This document shows positions 1-6,589 of a stretch of 6,955 nucleotides of DNA, piece after piece. This DNA comes from JANRLJ01 sp034437895. Its GTDB lineage: Bacteria; Chloroflexota; Anaerolineae; Aggregatilineales; Phototrophicaceae. Position 1 is the stretch's first letter. Every line of letters begins with the position of its first letter. The position numbers were made by a program, and so were the translations under genes. The stretch covers positions 1 through 6,955 of the forward strand of contig DAOTTO010000247.1 of the NCBI GenBank assembly GCA_034437895.1. Direction: 5' to 3'. The notes below the pieces were generated by a model, which made no database searches, had not been told where the DNA came from, and was given only the letters and a program-made list of their open reading frames with translations.

Positions 1-87
1 ACAGAGATGACAGAGACTTAAATTCAAATCCTTGGTGGTTCAAAAAATTAAATGACTTTCATGGTTTTAGGTCTATTGCTTGCATCC

Positions 88-117
88 TTGACAACTATTC
101 TCAAATCGTGTTATAAA
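88..117 (+). promoter_or_regulatory. Sigma70-type promoter with extended -10, upstream of the LacI-family gene
   Basis: A perfect -35 box TTGACA lies at 88-93. After an 18-bp spacer comes the -10 box TATAAA at 112-117, preceded by TG at 109-110 in the extended -10 position. Transcription would start near 123-125, inside the palindromic operator that begins at 118, so a bound repressor would block initiation. The leader to the preferred LacI start at 186 would be about 60 nt. All five + strand genes could be read from this promoter, as no strong terminator separates them. Positions are read directly; activity is inferred. Confidence 0.8.
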
Positions 118-145
118 TAGTGAACGTTAACGTAAACGTTCACTA
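118..145. promoter_or_regulatory. Compound LacI-family operator (28-bp palindrome with three ACGT cores)
   Basis: Arms TAGTGAACGTT (118-128) and AACGTTCACTA (135-145) are exact reverse complements around the 6-bp spacer AACGTA. Only the 129/134 pair breaks the full 28-bp symmetry. Within it lie three consecutive hexamers: AACGTT, AACGTA and AACGTT (123-140). It can also be read as two abutting 12-bp LacI-type sites, GTGAACGTTAAC (120-131) and GTAAACGTTCAC (132-143). Each is centred on a CpG, the step that LacI-family hinge helices usually open. It covers the predicted transcription start and lies just upstream of a LacI-family gene, so autorepression is the natural reading. Confidence 0.82.
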
Positions 146-185
146 ACTTAAATTATTGCAAAACAGGTCATCTAATTTGAGCACG

Positions 186-1232
186 ATGTCCACTTCGCAA
201 AACGACCGCATTTCGATCACACGGGTAGCGCAAGTTGCCGATGTATCTATTCAGACTGTCTCGCGTGTCATCAACGAGCAGCCCGGTGTCTCGCTCAAAA
301 CACGCGAACGAGTTTTGAAGATTATTGAAGACCTAGGTTATTACCCCAGCCGTGCGGCGAAGGCGATGCGCGGTGCAAGCCGGACATTGGGCATCGTCGG
401 TTATGGCCTAGAATTTTATGGACCTTCGCGTACCCTGATTGGCGCGCAGCAGGAAGCCAGTCGCCGCAATTATGGCACTGTCGTGGAACTGGTACAGGAA
501 CCTGAAAATGTGGATGTCCGCGCCATTTTTGAAACACTGCTTTCTAATCATGTCGATGGAATCGTCTGGTGTATCCCGGACATCGGCAGTAACGTTAAAC
601 TGGTTGTCTCCCAACTTGAAAAAGTCAACGTGCCACTGGTATTCACCGATACATCACCTGTTTCGCATGATTTGCTGACCTACTGTGATAACTACCTGGG
701 CGGCCTAGTGGCTACCCGTCATCTGGCAGAAGGCGGCCATCAGATGATTGGGCTGATTACTGGCCCGCTGTCGTATTTCTCCGCGCGGGAGCGCAAACGC
801 GGCTGGCAAGATGCGCTGCATGAATACAATCTATCCTGGCATGATGACCTAGTTGTTGAAGGTGACTGGAGACCGCAAAGTGGTGCTGAGGCGCTTACAC
901 ATCTCATAGCACATAACCCGGATATGACCGCTGTTTTTGCCAGCAACGATCAAATGGCACTGGGTGTTTTGCACAGCGCCGAACAGATGGGGCTGAACGT
1001 GCCGGATGATCTGGCGGTGATTGGCTACGACGACATCCCCGAAGCGGCTTTTTTTCATCCGTCTCTCTCTTCCATCCGCCAGAACATTATTGCTTTGGGC
1101 GCAGGGGTGGTCAATCAAATTATCCAGGCGATTGAGTCCACTGTCATCAAAGGACAATACACCCCGGATGTCAGTGTCATCCAACCTGAACTGGTGATCC
1201 GCGCGTCTTCCCGCCAGACGGCGAGAAGCTAG
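186..1232 (+). CDS. LacI-family transcriptional repressor, probably galactoside-responsive
   Basis: A full-length LacI/GalR-family repressor of 348 aa from ATG 186. The N-terminal helix-turn-helix contains SIQTVSRV at residues 21-28, followed by the hinge helix SRAAKAMRG at 55-63. The rest is a periplasmic-binding-protein-like effector domain. Residues known in E. coli LacI to line the sugar pocket have counterparts: an Arg in RERKRGW (201-207), Trp in EGDW (225-228), Asn in SNDQ (253-256) and Asp in GYDD (280-283). This supports a galactose-containing inducer. No C-terminal tetramerisation helix is evident, so it is probably a dimer. TTG 156 extends the frame but has no ribosome binding site. 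TTG 177 has AGGT 8 nt upstream and is a genuine alternative to ATG 186. The gene follows its own likely operator and leads the transport operon. Family is certain; inducer is inferred. Confidence 0.93.
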   Translation: MSTSQNDRISITRVAQVADVSIQTVSRVINEQPGVSLKTRERVLKIIEDLGYYPSRAAKAMRGASRTLGIVGYGLEFYGPSRTLIGAQQEASRRNYGTVVELVQEPENVDVRAIFETLLSNHVDGIVWCIPDIGSNVKLVVSQLEKVNVPLVFTDTSPVSHDLLTYCDNYLGGLVATRHLAEGGHQMIGLITGPLSYFSARERKRGWQDALHEYNLSWHDDLVVEGDWRPQSGAEALTHLIAHNPDMTAVFASNDQMALGVLHSAEQMGLNVPDDLAVIGYDDIPEAAFFHPSLSSIRQNIIALGAGVVNQIIQAIESTVIKGQYTPDVSVIQPELVIRASSRQTARS

Positions 1233-1274
1233 AACGCGCTTCATTACTTGATAACGATGTGAAAGGAGTTATGA

Positions 1275-1305
1275 GCGACAACACCAGCATCATCCGTCCT
1301 ATAAA
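1275..1305 (+). promoter_or_regulatory. Possible weak internal promoter before the binding-protein gene
   Basis: The 105-bp gap between the LacI-family stop and the binding-protein start is AT-rich toward its right end. It contains TATAAA at 1300-1305 with a poor -35 match, GCGACA at 1275-1280, and a 19-bp spacer. The stretch TATAAATAATG (1300-1310) matches the -10 region of the first promoter, TATAAATAGTG (112-122), at 10 of 11 positions. No copy of the palindromic operator is present. A short imperfect hairpin, GAAGC/GCTTC (1225-1229 with 1238-1242), spans the LacI-family stop but has no T tract. If active, this promoter would raise transporter expression independently of the regulator. Confidence 0.3.
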
Positions 1306-1337
1306 TAATGTACATTTTAGTTTGAAAGGTAAAAACG

Positions 1338-2651
1338 ATGTCAAAATTTTTGAAAGTTTTGTTGATTGGGGTATTCACCCTGCTGCTCGGTTCAGTCGCT
1401 TTGGCGCAGGACACGACACCCTCTGGTAATATTCTTGTATGGATGCAGATCGCTAACCAAGATCAAATTGAAGCGACAATGATGGAGGCTTTTAACGAGG
1501 CCTACCCGGACATCACGGTTGAATTCGTTAACTACTCGCCCAGCGAAGTGGCCCAAAATCTGGCGCTCGCCATTCAGGGCGGCACCGGCGCGCCCGATGT
1601 GGCATTGATGGAAACAAACCAGGTGCCGCGCATCGTCGAGTTGGGCGGTTTGGTTGATTTGACAGACCGACTCGAACCTGATCTGGCAGATTTTAATGCG
1701 CCTGCGCTCGCAGCGGGCGTAAAAGACGCCAGTTACTATGCCGTCCCCTGGGACGTTGGCCCGGTAGTGCTTTACTACCGCCGCGATATTTTCGAGGCAG
1801 CGGGTCTGTCCAGCGAACCGGAAGCCGTTGATGAACTGGTGGCCACTTGGGACGATTTCTTTGCAGTTTGCCAGACGATTAAGACAGAAACCGGCCTACC
1901 CTGTTTTTCCTTAAACCGCGCCTCGAATTACGGCGACATCTGGACCAACATCCTCTGGTCGCAGGGTATTGGCTGGTGGGATGAACAAGACAATCTGACC
2001 ATCAATACGCCCGCCCATGTCGAGGCACTGGAAATTCTGGGACGTTTCTGGGAAGCCGATCTGGTTTCCGACGATCTGGAATGGACAGACGGTTGGTATG
2101 CGACGCTGAATGAAACGGCGCTGGAAGGCGGCACCGTCCCGCCGGTTGCCACGCTGCCGATAGCCGGTTGGATGGGCGGTTTCCTCAAGAATTGGGCCGC
2201 ACCGGACACGACAGGCTTATGGGGAGTGGTGCGCCTACCAGCGGTGGCATCGGACGGTGTGCGCTCATCCAATCAGGGTGGGTCGAGCTATACCATCCCG
2301 GCACAAAGCGCCAATATCGAAGCGGCCTGGGCCTTCATCAATTTTGTGAACAGCACCGAAAGCCAACTAGCGCTGTTTGAATATGGCGACATCTTCCCGG
2401 CGCGTCTTTCGGCTTATGAGTCGCCTATCTTCAGCGAAGCAGATCCGTATTTTGCCGATCAAGCCGTGCGTGAGGTTTACGCCGAGGCAGCGCGCAACAT
2501 CCCCAACGCCAATATCGTCGGCGTACATAGCAACGTGATTGGTACGAACACCGATGTGGCGATTCAAAGTTACGCTACCGGGGCAGCATCAGCGCAGGAG
2601 GCTTTAGATGAAGCCGCTGAGCTGATCCGACTGGAAACCGGAATGCAATAA
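1338..2651 (+). CDS. ABC transporter sugar-binding protein (family 1 extracellular solute-binding protein)
   Basis: A 437-aa secreted sugar-binding component of a CUT1-type ABC importer. The first 23 residues form a type I signal peptide: Lys at 3 and 6, a hydrophobic core, and SVALA before Gln24. There is no lipobox Cys. The mature protein begins near QDTTPSG and shows the usual family landmarks: an NILVWMQ first strand (31-37), GAPDVAL (84-90) and YAVPWDVGPVVLYYRRD (134-150). It is rich in Trp (202, 207, 213, 214, 249, 253, 278, 286), as expected for aromatic stacking against sugar rings. Cys178 and Cys189 are the only cysteines and could form a disulfide outside the membrane. A ribosome binding site, GAAAGG (1324-1329), lies 8 nt before the ATG. 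It heads the transporter genes and probably binds a galacto-oligosaccharide, judged from the GH42 neighbour rather than from pocket residues. Confidence 0.93.
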   Translation: MSKFLKVLLIGVFTLLLGSVALAQDTTPSGNILVWMQIANQDQIEATMMEAFNEAYPDITVEFVNYSPSEVAQNLALAIQGGTGAPDVALMETNQVPRIVELGGLVDLTDRLEPDLADFNAPALAAGVKDASYYAVPWDVGPVVLYYRRDIFEAAGLSSEPEAVDELVATWDDFFAVCQTIKTETGLPCFSLNRASNYGDIWTNILWSQGIGWWDEQDNLTINTPAHVEALEILGRFWEADLVSDDLEWTDGWYATLNETALEGGTVPPVATLPIAGWMGGFLKNWAAPDTTGLWGVVRLPAVASDGVRSSNQGGSSYTIPAQSANIEAAWAFINFVNSTESQLALFEYGDIFPARLSAYESPIFSEADPYFADQAVREVYAEAARNIPNANIVGVHSNVIGTNTDVAIQSYATGAASAQEALDEAAELIRLETGMQ

Positions 2652-2671
2652 ACTTGCATCCCCATACGAAC

Positions 2672-2716
2672 GATGTGGAGTCCTATACTGACTCCACATC
2701 ACTTTAGTATAGAGGA
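2672..2716 (+). promoter_or_regulatory. Intergenic RNA hairpin whose loop can pair next to the permease ribosome binding site
   Basis: Arms GATGTGGAGTC (2672-2682) and GACTCCACATC (2690-2700) form a perfect 11-bp stem with a 7-nt loop, CTATACT (2683-2689). After a 5-nt linker, AGTATAG (2706-2712) is the exact reverse complement of the whole loop and shares its last bases with the purine-rich ribosome binding site (AGAGGA, 2711-2716) of permease 1. A pseudoknot is possible. So is a competing hairpin, 2683-2691 with 2704-2712, including one G-U pair and a 12-nt loop. There is no T tract, so it is not an intrinsic terminator. A likely minimum role is to stabilise the upstream binding-protein mRNA and lower permease output, as hairpins after binding-protein genes often do. 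Control of permease translation is inference. Confidence 0.7.
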
Positions 2717-2724
2717 AATAACCA

Positions 2725-3708
2725 ATGGCAGAAAACGCAATCGACCAACTCCTGTCGCTTCCCGATCAGGGGTATATACGGCAGCGGCAGAACTGGTTTC
2801 GTACTCTCAAAAAACATCGCTGGGCTTATTTGTTTATTTCGCCCTTTTTTGTGCTGTTCGCCATTTTTGGCGCTTACCCGATCCTGTTCTCGCTGTTCCT
2901 CAGCCTGAACGAATGGAACGGGGTAAGCGCGATGAAGTTTGTCGGCCTAGACAATTTCAGCCGCATGTTCAACGACAAACTATTCATCAAATCGTTTGAA
3001 AATAGCTTCATCTTATTTTTGATGTATGTACCGGCCATGCTGCTGCTGGCGCTGGTGTTGGCTGTTATCCTGAACTCGCCGCGTATTCGTGGTTTTCGCT
3101 TCTTTCGCACCATCATTTTCCTGCCCTTCATCACCAACATGGTGGCGGCGGGCTTCGCCTTTCAAATTATGCTCAACAAGCAGTACGGTTTGATCAATAC
3201 CTTTCTGGCGCAGTTCGGCATTGATGCTATCCCCTGGCTGGAAACGCCTTTCGGTGCGCGGGTTTCGCTGTGTCTGCTGATTATCTGGGCGTGGCTGGGA
3301 TACAACATGGTGTTGATGCTGGCCGGTTTGCAAACTATCTCTAATGAAGTCAAAGAAGCCGCACGAGTCGATGGTGCGAACAGTGTGCAGGTGTTTATGT
3401 ATATCACTATTCCATTGATGCGCCCGGTGCTGCTGTTCGCCGCCGTCATGTCCACAATGGGGACGTTCAGCCTGTTCGCCGAGGTGGACACGCTCACCGG
3501 TGGTGGGCCGCAGTACGCGACGATCACGCCGCTTATCAAAATTTACGGCAACGCCTTTGGGCAGTTTCAGTTAGGCTACGCTTCGGCGATGGGTTACAGC
3601 TATTTCGTGGTTATTTTCATCCTGACCATGCTACAAGTGCGCTCCTTCGGGCGGGATGGCAGCGAAACCCCCCGGAGAAGAGGAGGCCGTCGTGAACGTC
3701 TCACGTAA
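2725..3708 (+). CDS. ABC transporter permease, MalF/UgpA type
   Basis: A 327-aa inner-membrane permease subunit of a carbohydrate ABC importer (binding-protein-dependent transport family). Hydrophobic spans lie roughly at 34-60, 94-116, 127-150, 180-202, 233-252 and 288-304, matching the usual six. The cytoplasmic coupling loop carries the EAA signature EAARVDGANS (211-220), followed by ITIPLMRPVL (227-236), the site that docks on the ATPase. Other family landmarks are FLPFITNMV (132-140) and TGGGPQYAT (258-266). GAGGA (2712-2716) lies 8 nt before the ATG and next to the hairpin described above. The Arg-rich tail (ETPRRRGGRRERLT) is encoded where the ribosome binding site and start of the next permease sit, so its composition may be set partly by that overlap. 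It should pair with the following permease. Confidence 0.94.
   Translation: MAENAIDQLLSLPDQGYIRQRQNWFRTLKKHRWAYLFISPFFVLFAIFGAYPILFSLFLSLNEWNGVSAMKFVGLDNFSRMFNDKLFIKSFENSFILFLMYVPAMLLLALVLAVILNSPRIRGFRFFRTIIFLPFITNMVAAGFAFQIMLNKQYGLINTFLAQFGIDAIPWLETPFGARVSLCLLIIWAWLGYNMVLMLAGLQTISNEVKEAARVDGANSVQVFMYITIPLMRPVLLFAAVMSTMGTFSLFAEVDTLTGGGPQYATITPLIKIYGNAFGQFQLGYASAMGYSYFVVIFILTMLQVRSFGRDGSETPRRRGGRRERLT
3681..3694 (+). promoter_or_regulatory. Ribosome binding site and GTG start that fix the start of permease 2
   Basis: AGGAGG at 3681-3686 is followed, after 5 nt, by GTG at 3692-3694, in frame with the permease 2 coding sequence. The in-frame ATG at 3656 has only a GGGCGGG-like upstream stretch, and it would add 12 residues (MAAKPPGEEEAV) that do not look like a permease N terminus. 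The GTG start gives 280 aa, the usual length of MalG/UgpE proteins. It also leaves a 17-bp overlap with permease 1, an arrangement typical of translational coupling. Confidence 0.75.
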
Positions 3709-4534
3709 ATTGAGCGATCATATCGTGACGTTGGGGATGTATCTTTTCCTGATTGCAATCTGCATCTTTATGCTGCTGCCCTTCATCTGGATGCTCAGCA
3801 CGTCGTTTAAGATGCCGCAAGATGTCTTCGGTCTGCCGCCACAGATCATCCCGGCCAACCCCACGCTGATTAATTACCAGTATCTATTCCAAGACAAAAA
3901 CATTATTCGCATCATCGGCAATACCTTCGCGGTGGCGGGTGGCGCGACAGTCCTGCGCCTGTTCTTCTGCTCGCTGACGGGTTATGCCTTCGCCAAGTAT
4001 CAGTTCCCAGGCCGGGGAACTCTGTTCGCCTTTTTGCTCGGCACGATGGTCATTCCCGGCGCGGTGACACTCATCCCGGTATACATCATCATCCGCGACA
4101 TCAAGCTGATGGATACCCTGTGGGCGCTCATCATTCCCGGCGCGGCCAGCGCATTTGGCATCTTCTTCATGCGCCAGTATATCGCCAGTGTCAGCGATGA
4201 ACTGCTTGATGCGGCGCGGATTGACGGGGCGAGTGAGTTTGGTATTTACTGGCGAGTCATCGTGCCAATTATCGCGCCGGGGCTGGTCAGCCTGGGGCTG
4301 ATTTTTTTCATGGGGTCGTGGAACGATTATTTCGGGCCGCTGATATTCCTGAAATCACCGGAAAATTTCACGCTGCCGCTGGCGATTCGCTCGTTTGAAG
4401 GGGCAGTTGGTTTGACAGCCTATAACACGCAAATGGCGATGTCGATTTTGAGCCTGCTGCCGCTGCTGGTGCTGTTCATTATTTTCCAGCGGCGCATCGT
4501 CGATGGCATCACGGCGGGCGCGGTCAAAGGTTGA
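3692..4534 (+). CDS. ABC transporter permease, MalG/UgpE type
   Basis: The second inner-membrane permease of the importer, 280 aa from GTG 3692 (292 aa if ATG 3656 were used). Membrane spans fall roughly at 12-35, 73-95, 109-132, 142-162, 190-208 and 247-265. The EAA loop reads LLDAARIDGASEF (171-183) and is followed by VIVPIIAPGL (189-198). The family's late landmarks are present: SWNDYFGPLIFL (209-220) and the C-terminal end RRIVDGITAGAVKG (267-280), which in MalG-type proteins contacts the ATPase dimer. It overlaps permease 1 by 17 bp and is probably translated by coupling, giving the 1:1 ratio the heterodimer needs. No ATP-binding subunit follows, so the complex must borrow one from elsewhere. 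Confidence 0.94.
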   Translation: MNVSRKLSDHIVTLGMYLFLIAICIFMLLPFIWMLSTSFKMPQDVFGLPPQIIPANPTLINYQYLFQDKNIIRIIGNTFAVAGGATVLRLFFCSLTGYAFAKYQFPGRGTLFAFLLGTMVIPGAVTLIPVYIIIRDIKLMDTLWALIIPGAASAFGIFFMRQYIASVSDELLDAARIDGASEFGIYWRVIVPIIAPGLVSLGLIFFMGSWNDYFGPLIFLKSPENFTLPLAIRSFEGAVGLTAYNTQMAMSILSLLPLLVLFIIFQRRIVDGITAGAVKG

Positions 4535-4583
4535 TTCGTAAGCATCACACACTTTTATGGAACTTATCATGTTAGGACAGCAC

Positions 4584-6581
4584 ATGCTATATTTTGGCGT
4601 GGATTATTATCCCGAACACTGGCCAGAGTCGCGCTGGGAAACCGATGCGAGGATGATGCAGGAGGCAGGCATCAACGTCGTCCGGTTGGCGGAATTCGCT
4701 TGGGCGCTGCTGGAGCCGGAGGATGGTAGGTTCGATTTTGAATGGCTTGACCGCGCCATAAACGTGCTGGCGCGGCGCCAGATCAAAATCGTGCTGGGGA
4801 CACCCTCAGCTACACCCCCGCCCTGGTTATGGCAAAAAATCCCAGACAGCGCCCTGGTGGATGAGAACGGCACGCCGCGCGAATATGGCAGCCGCCGCGA
4901 ATACAGCCCGACACATAGCGATTATCGCGCTCATGCCGTGCGGATAGCGCGAGCGATGGCACAACACTACGCAGCCAATTCACAGGTGATCGGCTGGCAG
5001 ATTGACAACGAATTTGGTGATCGCTGCTATGCGCCGGGGACACGTCTCGCTTTCCAGAACTGGCTGAAAGAGCGCTACGGCTCACTAGAAACGCTCAACG
5101 AATGCTGGGGAACGCGCTTTTGGAGTCATATCTATACTGACTGGGCGCAAATTCCAGTACCGGTCAAGCGGGTTCACGCCCAGCATAACCCCAGCCTCCA
5201 TCTGGATTACTACCGCTTTATGTCGGAGGTGTACGTCGAGTTCCAGCAGCTTCAGGTCGATGCGCTGCGGGAAATCTGCCCGCCGGAGCAGTTCATCACC
5301 CACAACTTCATGGGCTTTGGCTATCCGCGCATCAACTATTTTGACCTAGCAAAATCGCTCGATCTGGTGACGTGGGATAATTACCCACGCGGCTTTTGGG
5401 TCACGACACAAGACATTGCCCCCGCGCCCATTGCTCTCGGTCATGTGACCATGCGTAGCCTGAAAAAACAAAACTTCTGGGTAATGGAGCAACAGAGCGG
5501 TCAAGGGTCGTGGGAGACGCTGCCACCGATGACGCGCCCCGGCGAAATAGCGCTATGGGCCTATCAGGCTATCGCGCATGGCGCAGACGGCATCGTGTTT
5601 TTCCGCTGGCGTACCTGCCGCTTCGGTGTCGAACAGTATTGGCACGGGGTACTCGATCATGATGGACAGGGAAGGCGGCGCTACGTCGAAGTCAAACAGA
5701 TGGGGCAGGAAATTGCTCGCGCCGGTACGCTGATCGCCGGGAGCGAAGTGCGTGCAGAAGTGGCGATTATGCTGTCCTATGACTCGCGTTTTGCCTTCGA
5801 AATTCAGCCGAACAACCCCGATTTCAGTTACGAACGGCATCTGACTGATTATTATACAGCTTTGCATCAGGCCAATATCCCGGTGGATGTGGTCGCGCCG
5901 GATGATGTTCTGAACGGCTATAAGCTGGTGATAGTCCCCGCGCTGTACATAACGGAAATGGAAACGGTACAGCACCTGACAACCTTCGTCGAACGAGGCG
6001 GGACACTAATTGTCACAGCTCGTTCTGGTGTCAAAGATCACACCAACATTGTGGTCAATCATGTGCTTCCGGGTTTGCTCGCGCCCCTGTGTGGGGTTGA
6101 AGTCCAGGAATACGACTCACCTTTGAGCGGCGAAAAACGGGCGCTGAAATTCATCGCTGACGATTTTGCAGGACAGGGGAAGGCGGCGGTTTGGTGCGAC
6201 ATCCTCAAGCCGACGACGGCACGGGTTCTGGCAGAATATGCCGAAGATTTCTATGCGGGACAACCTGCCGTTACTCTGAACAGTGTCGGAAGCGGAGTGG
6301 TGATTTACAGCGGCACGATGGGTGACGCGACTTTTGTCGAGTCGATTGTCGAATATGCCCGCCAACATACCGATGTTCAGAGTTTACTTGAAACTCCGCC
6401 GCAGGTCGAAGTCACGGCACGCTGGCGGGGCGACCAACGGTTACTGTTTATACTGAATCATGCCGATGTGACCCATGAAATCAAAATCGAGGACGGCTAT
6501 ATTGACCTGCTTTCTGGGCAGGAGCAGGAGAATATACTTAAGCTACAGCCGAAACAGGTAATGATTTTGCAGGTCACATAA
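4584..6581 (+). CDS. GH42 beta-galactosidase, cytoplasmic
   Basis: A 665-aa glycoside hydrolase of family 42, which removes terminal beta-galactose from short galactosides with retention of configuration. The order is a TIM barrel (about 1-390) opening with YFGVDYYPEHWPE, a glutamine-amidotransferase-like trimerisation domain (about 390-600), and a small beta-sandwich C domain (about 605-665). The acid/base is Glu143 in QIDNEFG and the nucleophile is Glu302 in FWVMEQQSG; WHGVLDHDG (353-361) is another signature. The Cys cluster that binds zinc in some GH42 enzymes is not kept. There is no signal peptide, so it acts on imported sugar. ATG 4584 is preferred because AGGA (4574-4577) sits 6 nt upstream and the homologous N terminus starts there; ATG 4557 and 4569 are in-frame alternatives. 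It ends the operon, 49 bp after permease 2. Exact linkage preference cannot be read from sequence. Confidence 0.95.
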   Translation: MLYFGVDYYPEHWPESRWETDARMMQEAGINVVRLAEFAWALLEPEDGRFDFEWLDRAINVLARRQIKIVLGTPSATPPPWLWQKIPDSALVDENGTPREYGSRREYSPTHSDYRAHAVRIARAMAQHYAANSQVIGWQIDNEFGDRCYAPGTRLAFQNWLKERYGSLETLNECWGTRFWSHIYTDWAQIPVPVKRVHAQHNPSLHLDYYRFMSEVYVEFQQLQVDALREICPPEQFITHNFMGFGYPRINYFDLAKSLDLVTWDNYPRGFWVTTQDIAPAPIALGHVTMRSLKKQNFWVMEQQSGQGSWETLPPMTRPGEIALWAYQAIAHGADGIVFFRWRTCRFGVEQYWHGVLDHDGQGRRRYVEVKQMGQEIARAGTLIAGSEVRAEVAIMLSYDSRFAFEIQPNNPDFSYERHLTDYYTALHQANIPVDVVAPDDVLNGYKLVIVPALYITEMETVQHLTTFVERGGTLIVTARSGVKDHTNIVVNHVLPGLLAPLCGVEVQEYDSPLSGEKRALKFIADDFAGQGKAAVWCDILKPTTARVLAEYAEDFYAGQPAVTLNSVGSGVVIYSGTMGDATFVESIVEYARQHTDVQSLLETPPQVEVTARWRGDQRLLFILNHADVTHEIKIEDGYIDLLSGQEQENILKLQPKQVMILQVT

Positions 6582-6589
6582 GTAGCTGA

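Noticed and set aside
3..116. A + strand frame open from the left edge to a stop at 114-116 (37 codons), possibly the end of an upstream gene.
   Set aside because: It is short, AT-rich, runs through the strong promoter and has no recognisable protein motif. The composition differs from the real genes here, so chance is more likely.
849..1244. A 131-codon - strand frame opposite the LacI-family gene.
   Set aside because: It is antisense to a clearly conserved coding region, with no motif of its own. It is explained by codon structure of the real gene.
1271..1429. A 52-codon + strand frame starting ATG 1271 after GAAAGGAG.
   Set aside because: The purine stretch is only 2 nt from the ATG, too close for normal initiation. 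Two-thirds of the frame overlaps the binding-protein gene in another frame, and the product shows no known motif.
2684..2689. TATACT in the hairpin loop as a -10 box of a permease promoter.
   Set aside because: The nearest -35-like sequence (TTGCAT, 2654-2659) is a poor match at an impossible 24-bp spacing.
2672..2705. The strong hairpin as a rho-independent terminator.
   Set aside because: The stem is followed by ACTTTAG and not by a T tract, and the downstream permeases are needed in the same operon.
331..5350. Repeated CCTAG words (for example near 333, 407, 703, 848, 2947 and 5346).
   Set aside because: They are CTA leucine codons followed by G-starting codons in the same genes. Spacing is irregular, so this reflects codon use, not a repeat element.
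5553..5975. A 140-codon - strand frame opposite the GH42 gene.
   Set aside because: It is a shadow of a strongly conserved GH42 reading frame, without a ribosome binding site or family motif.
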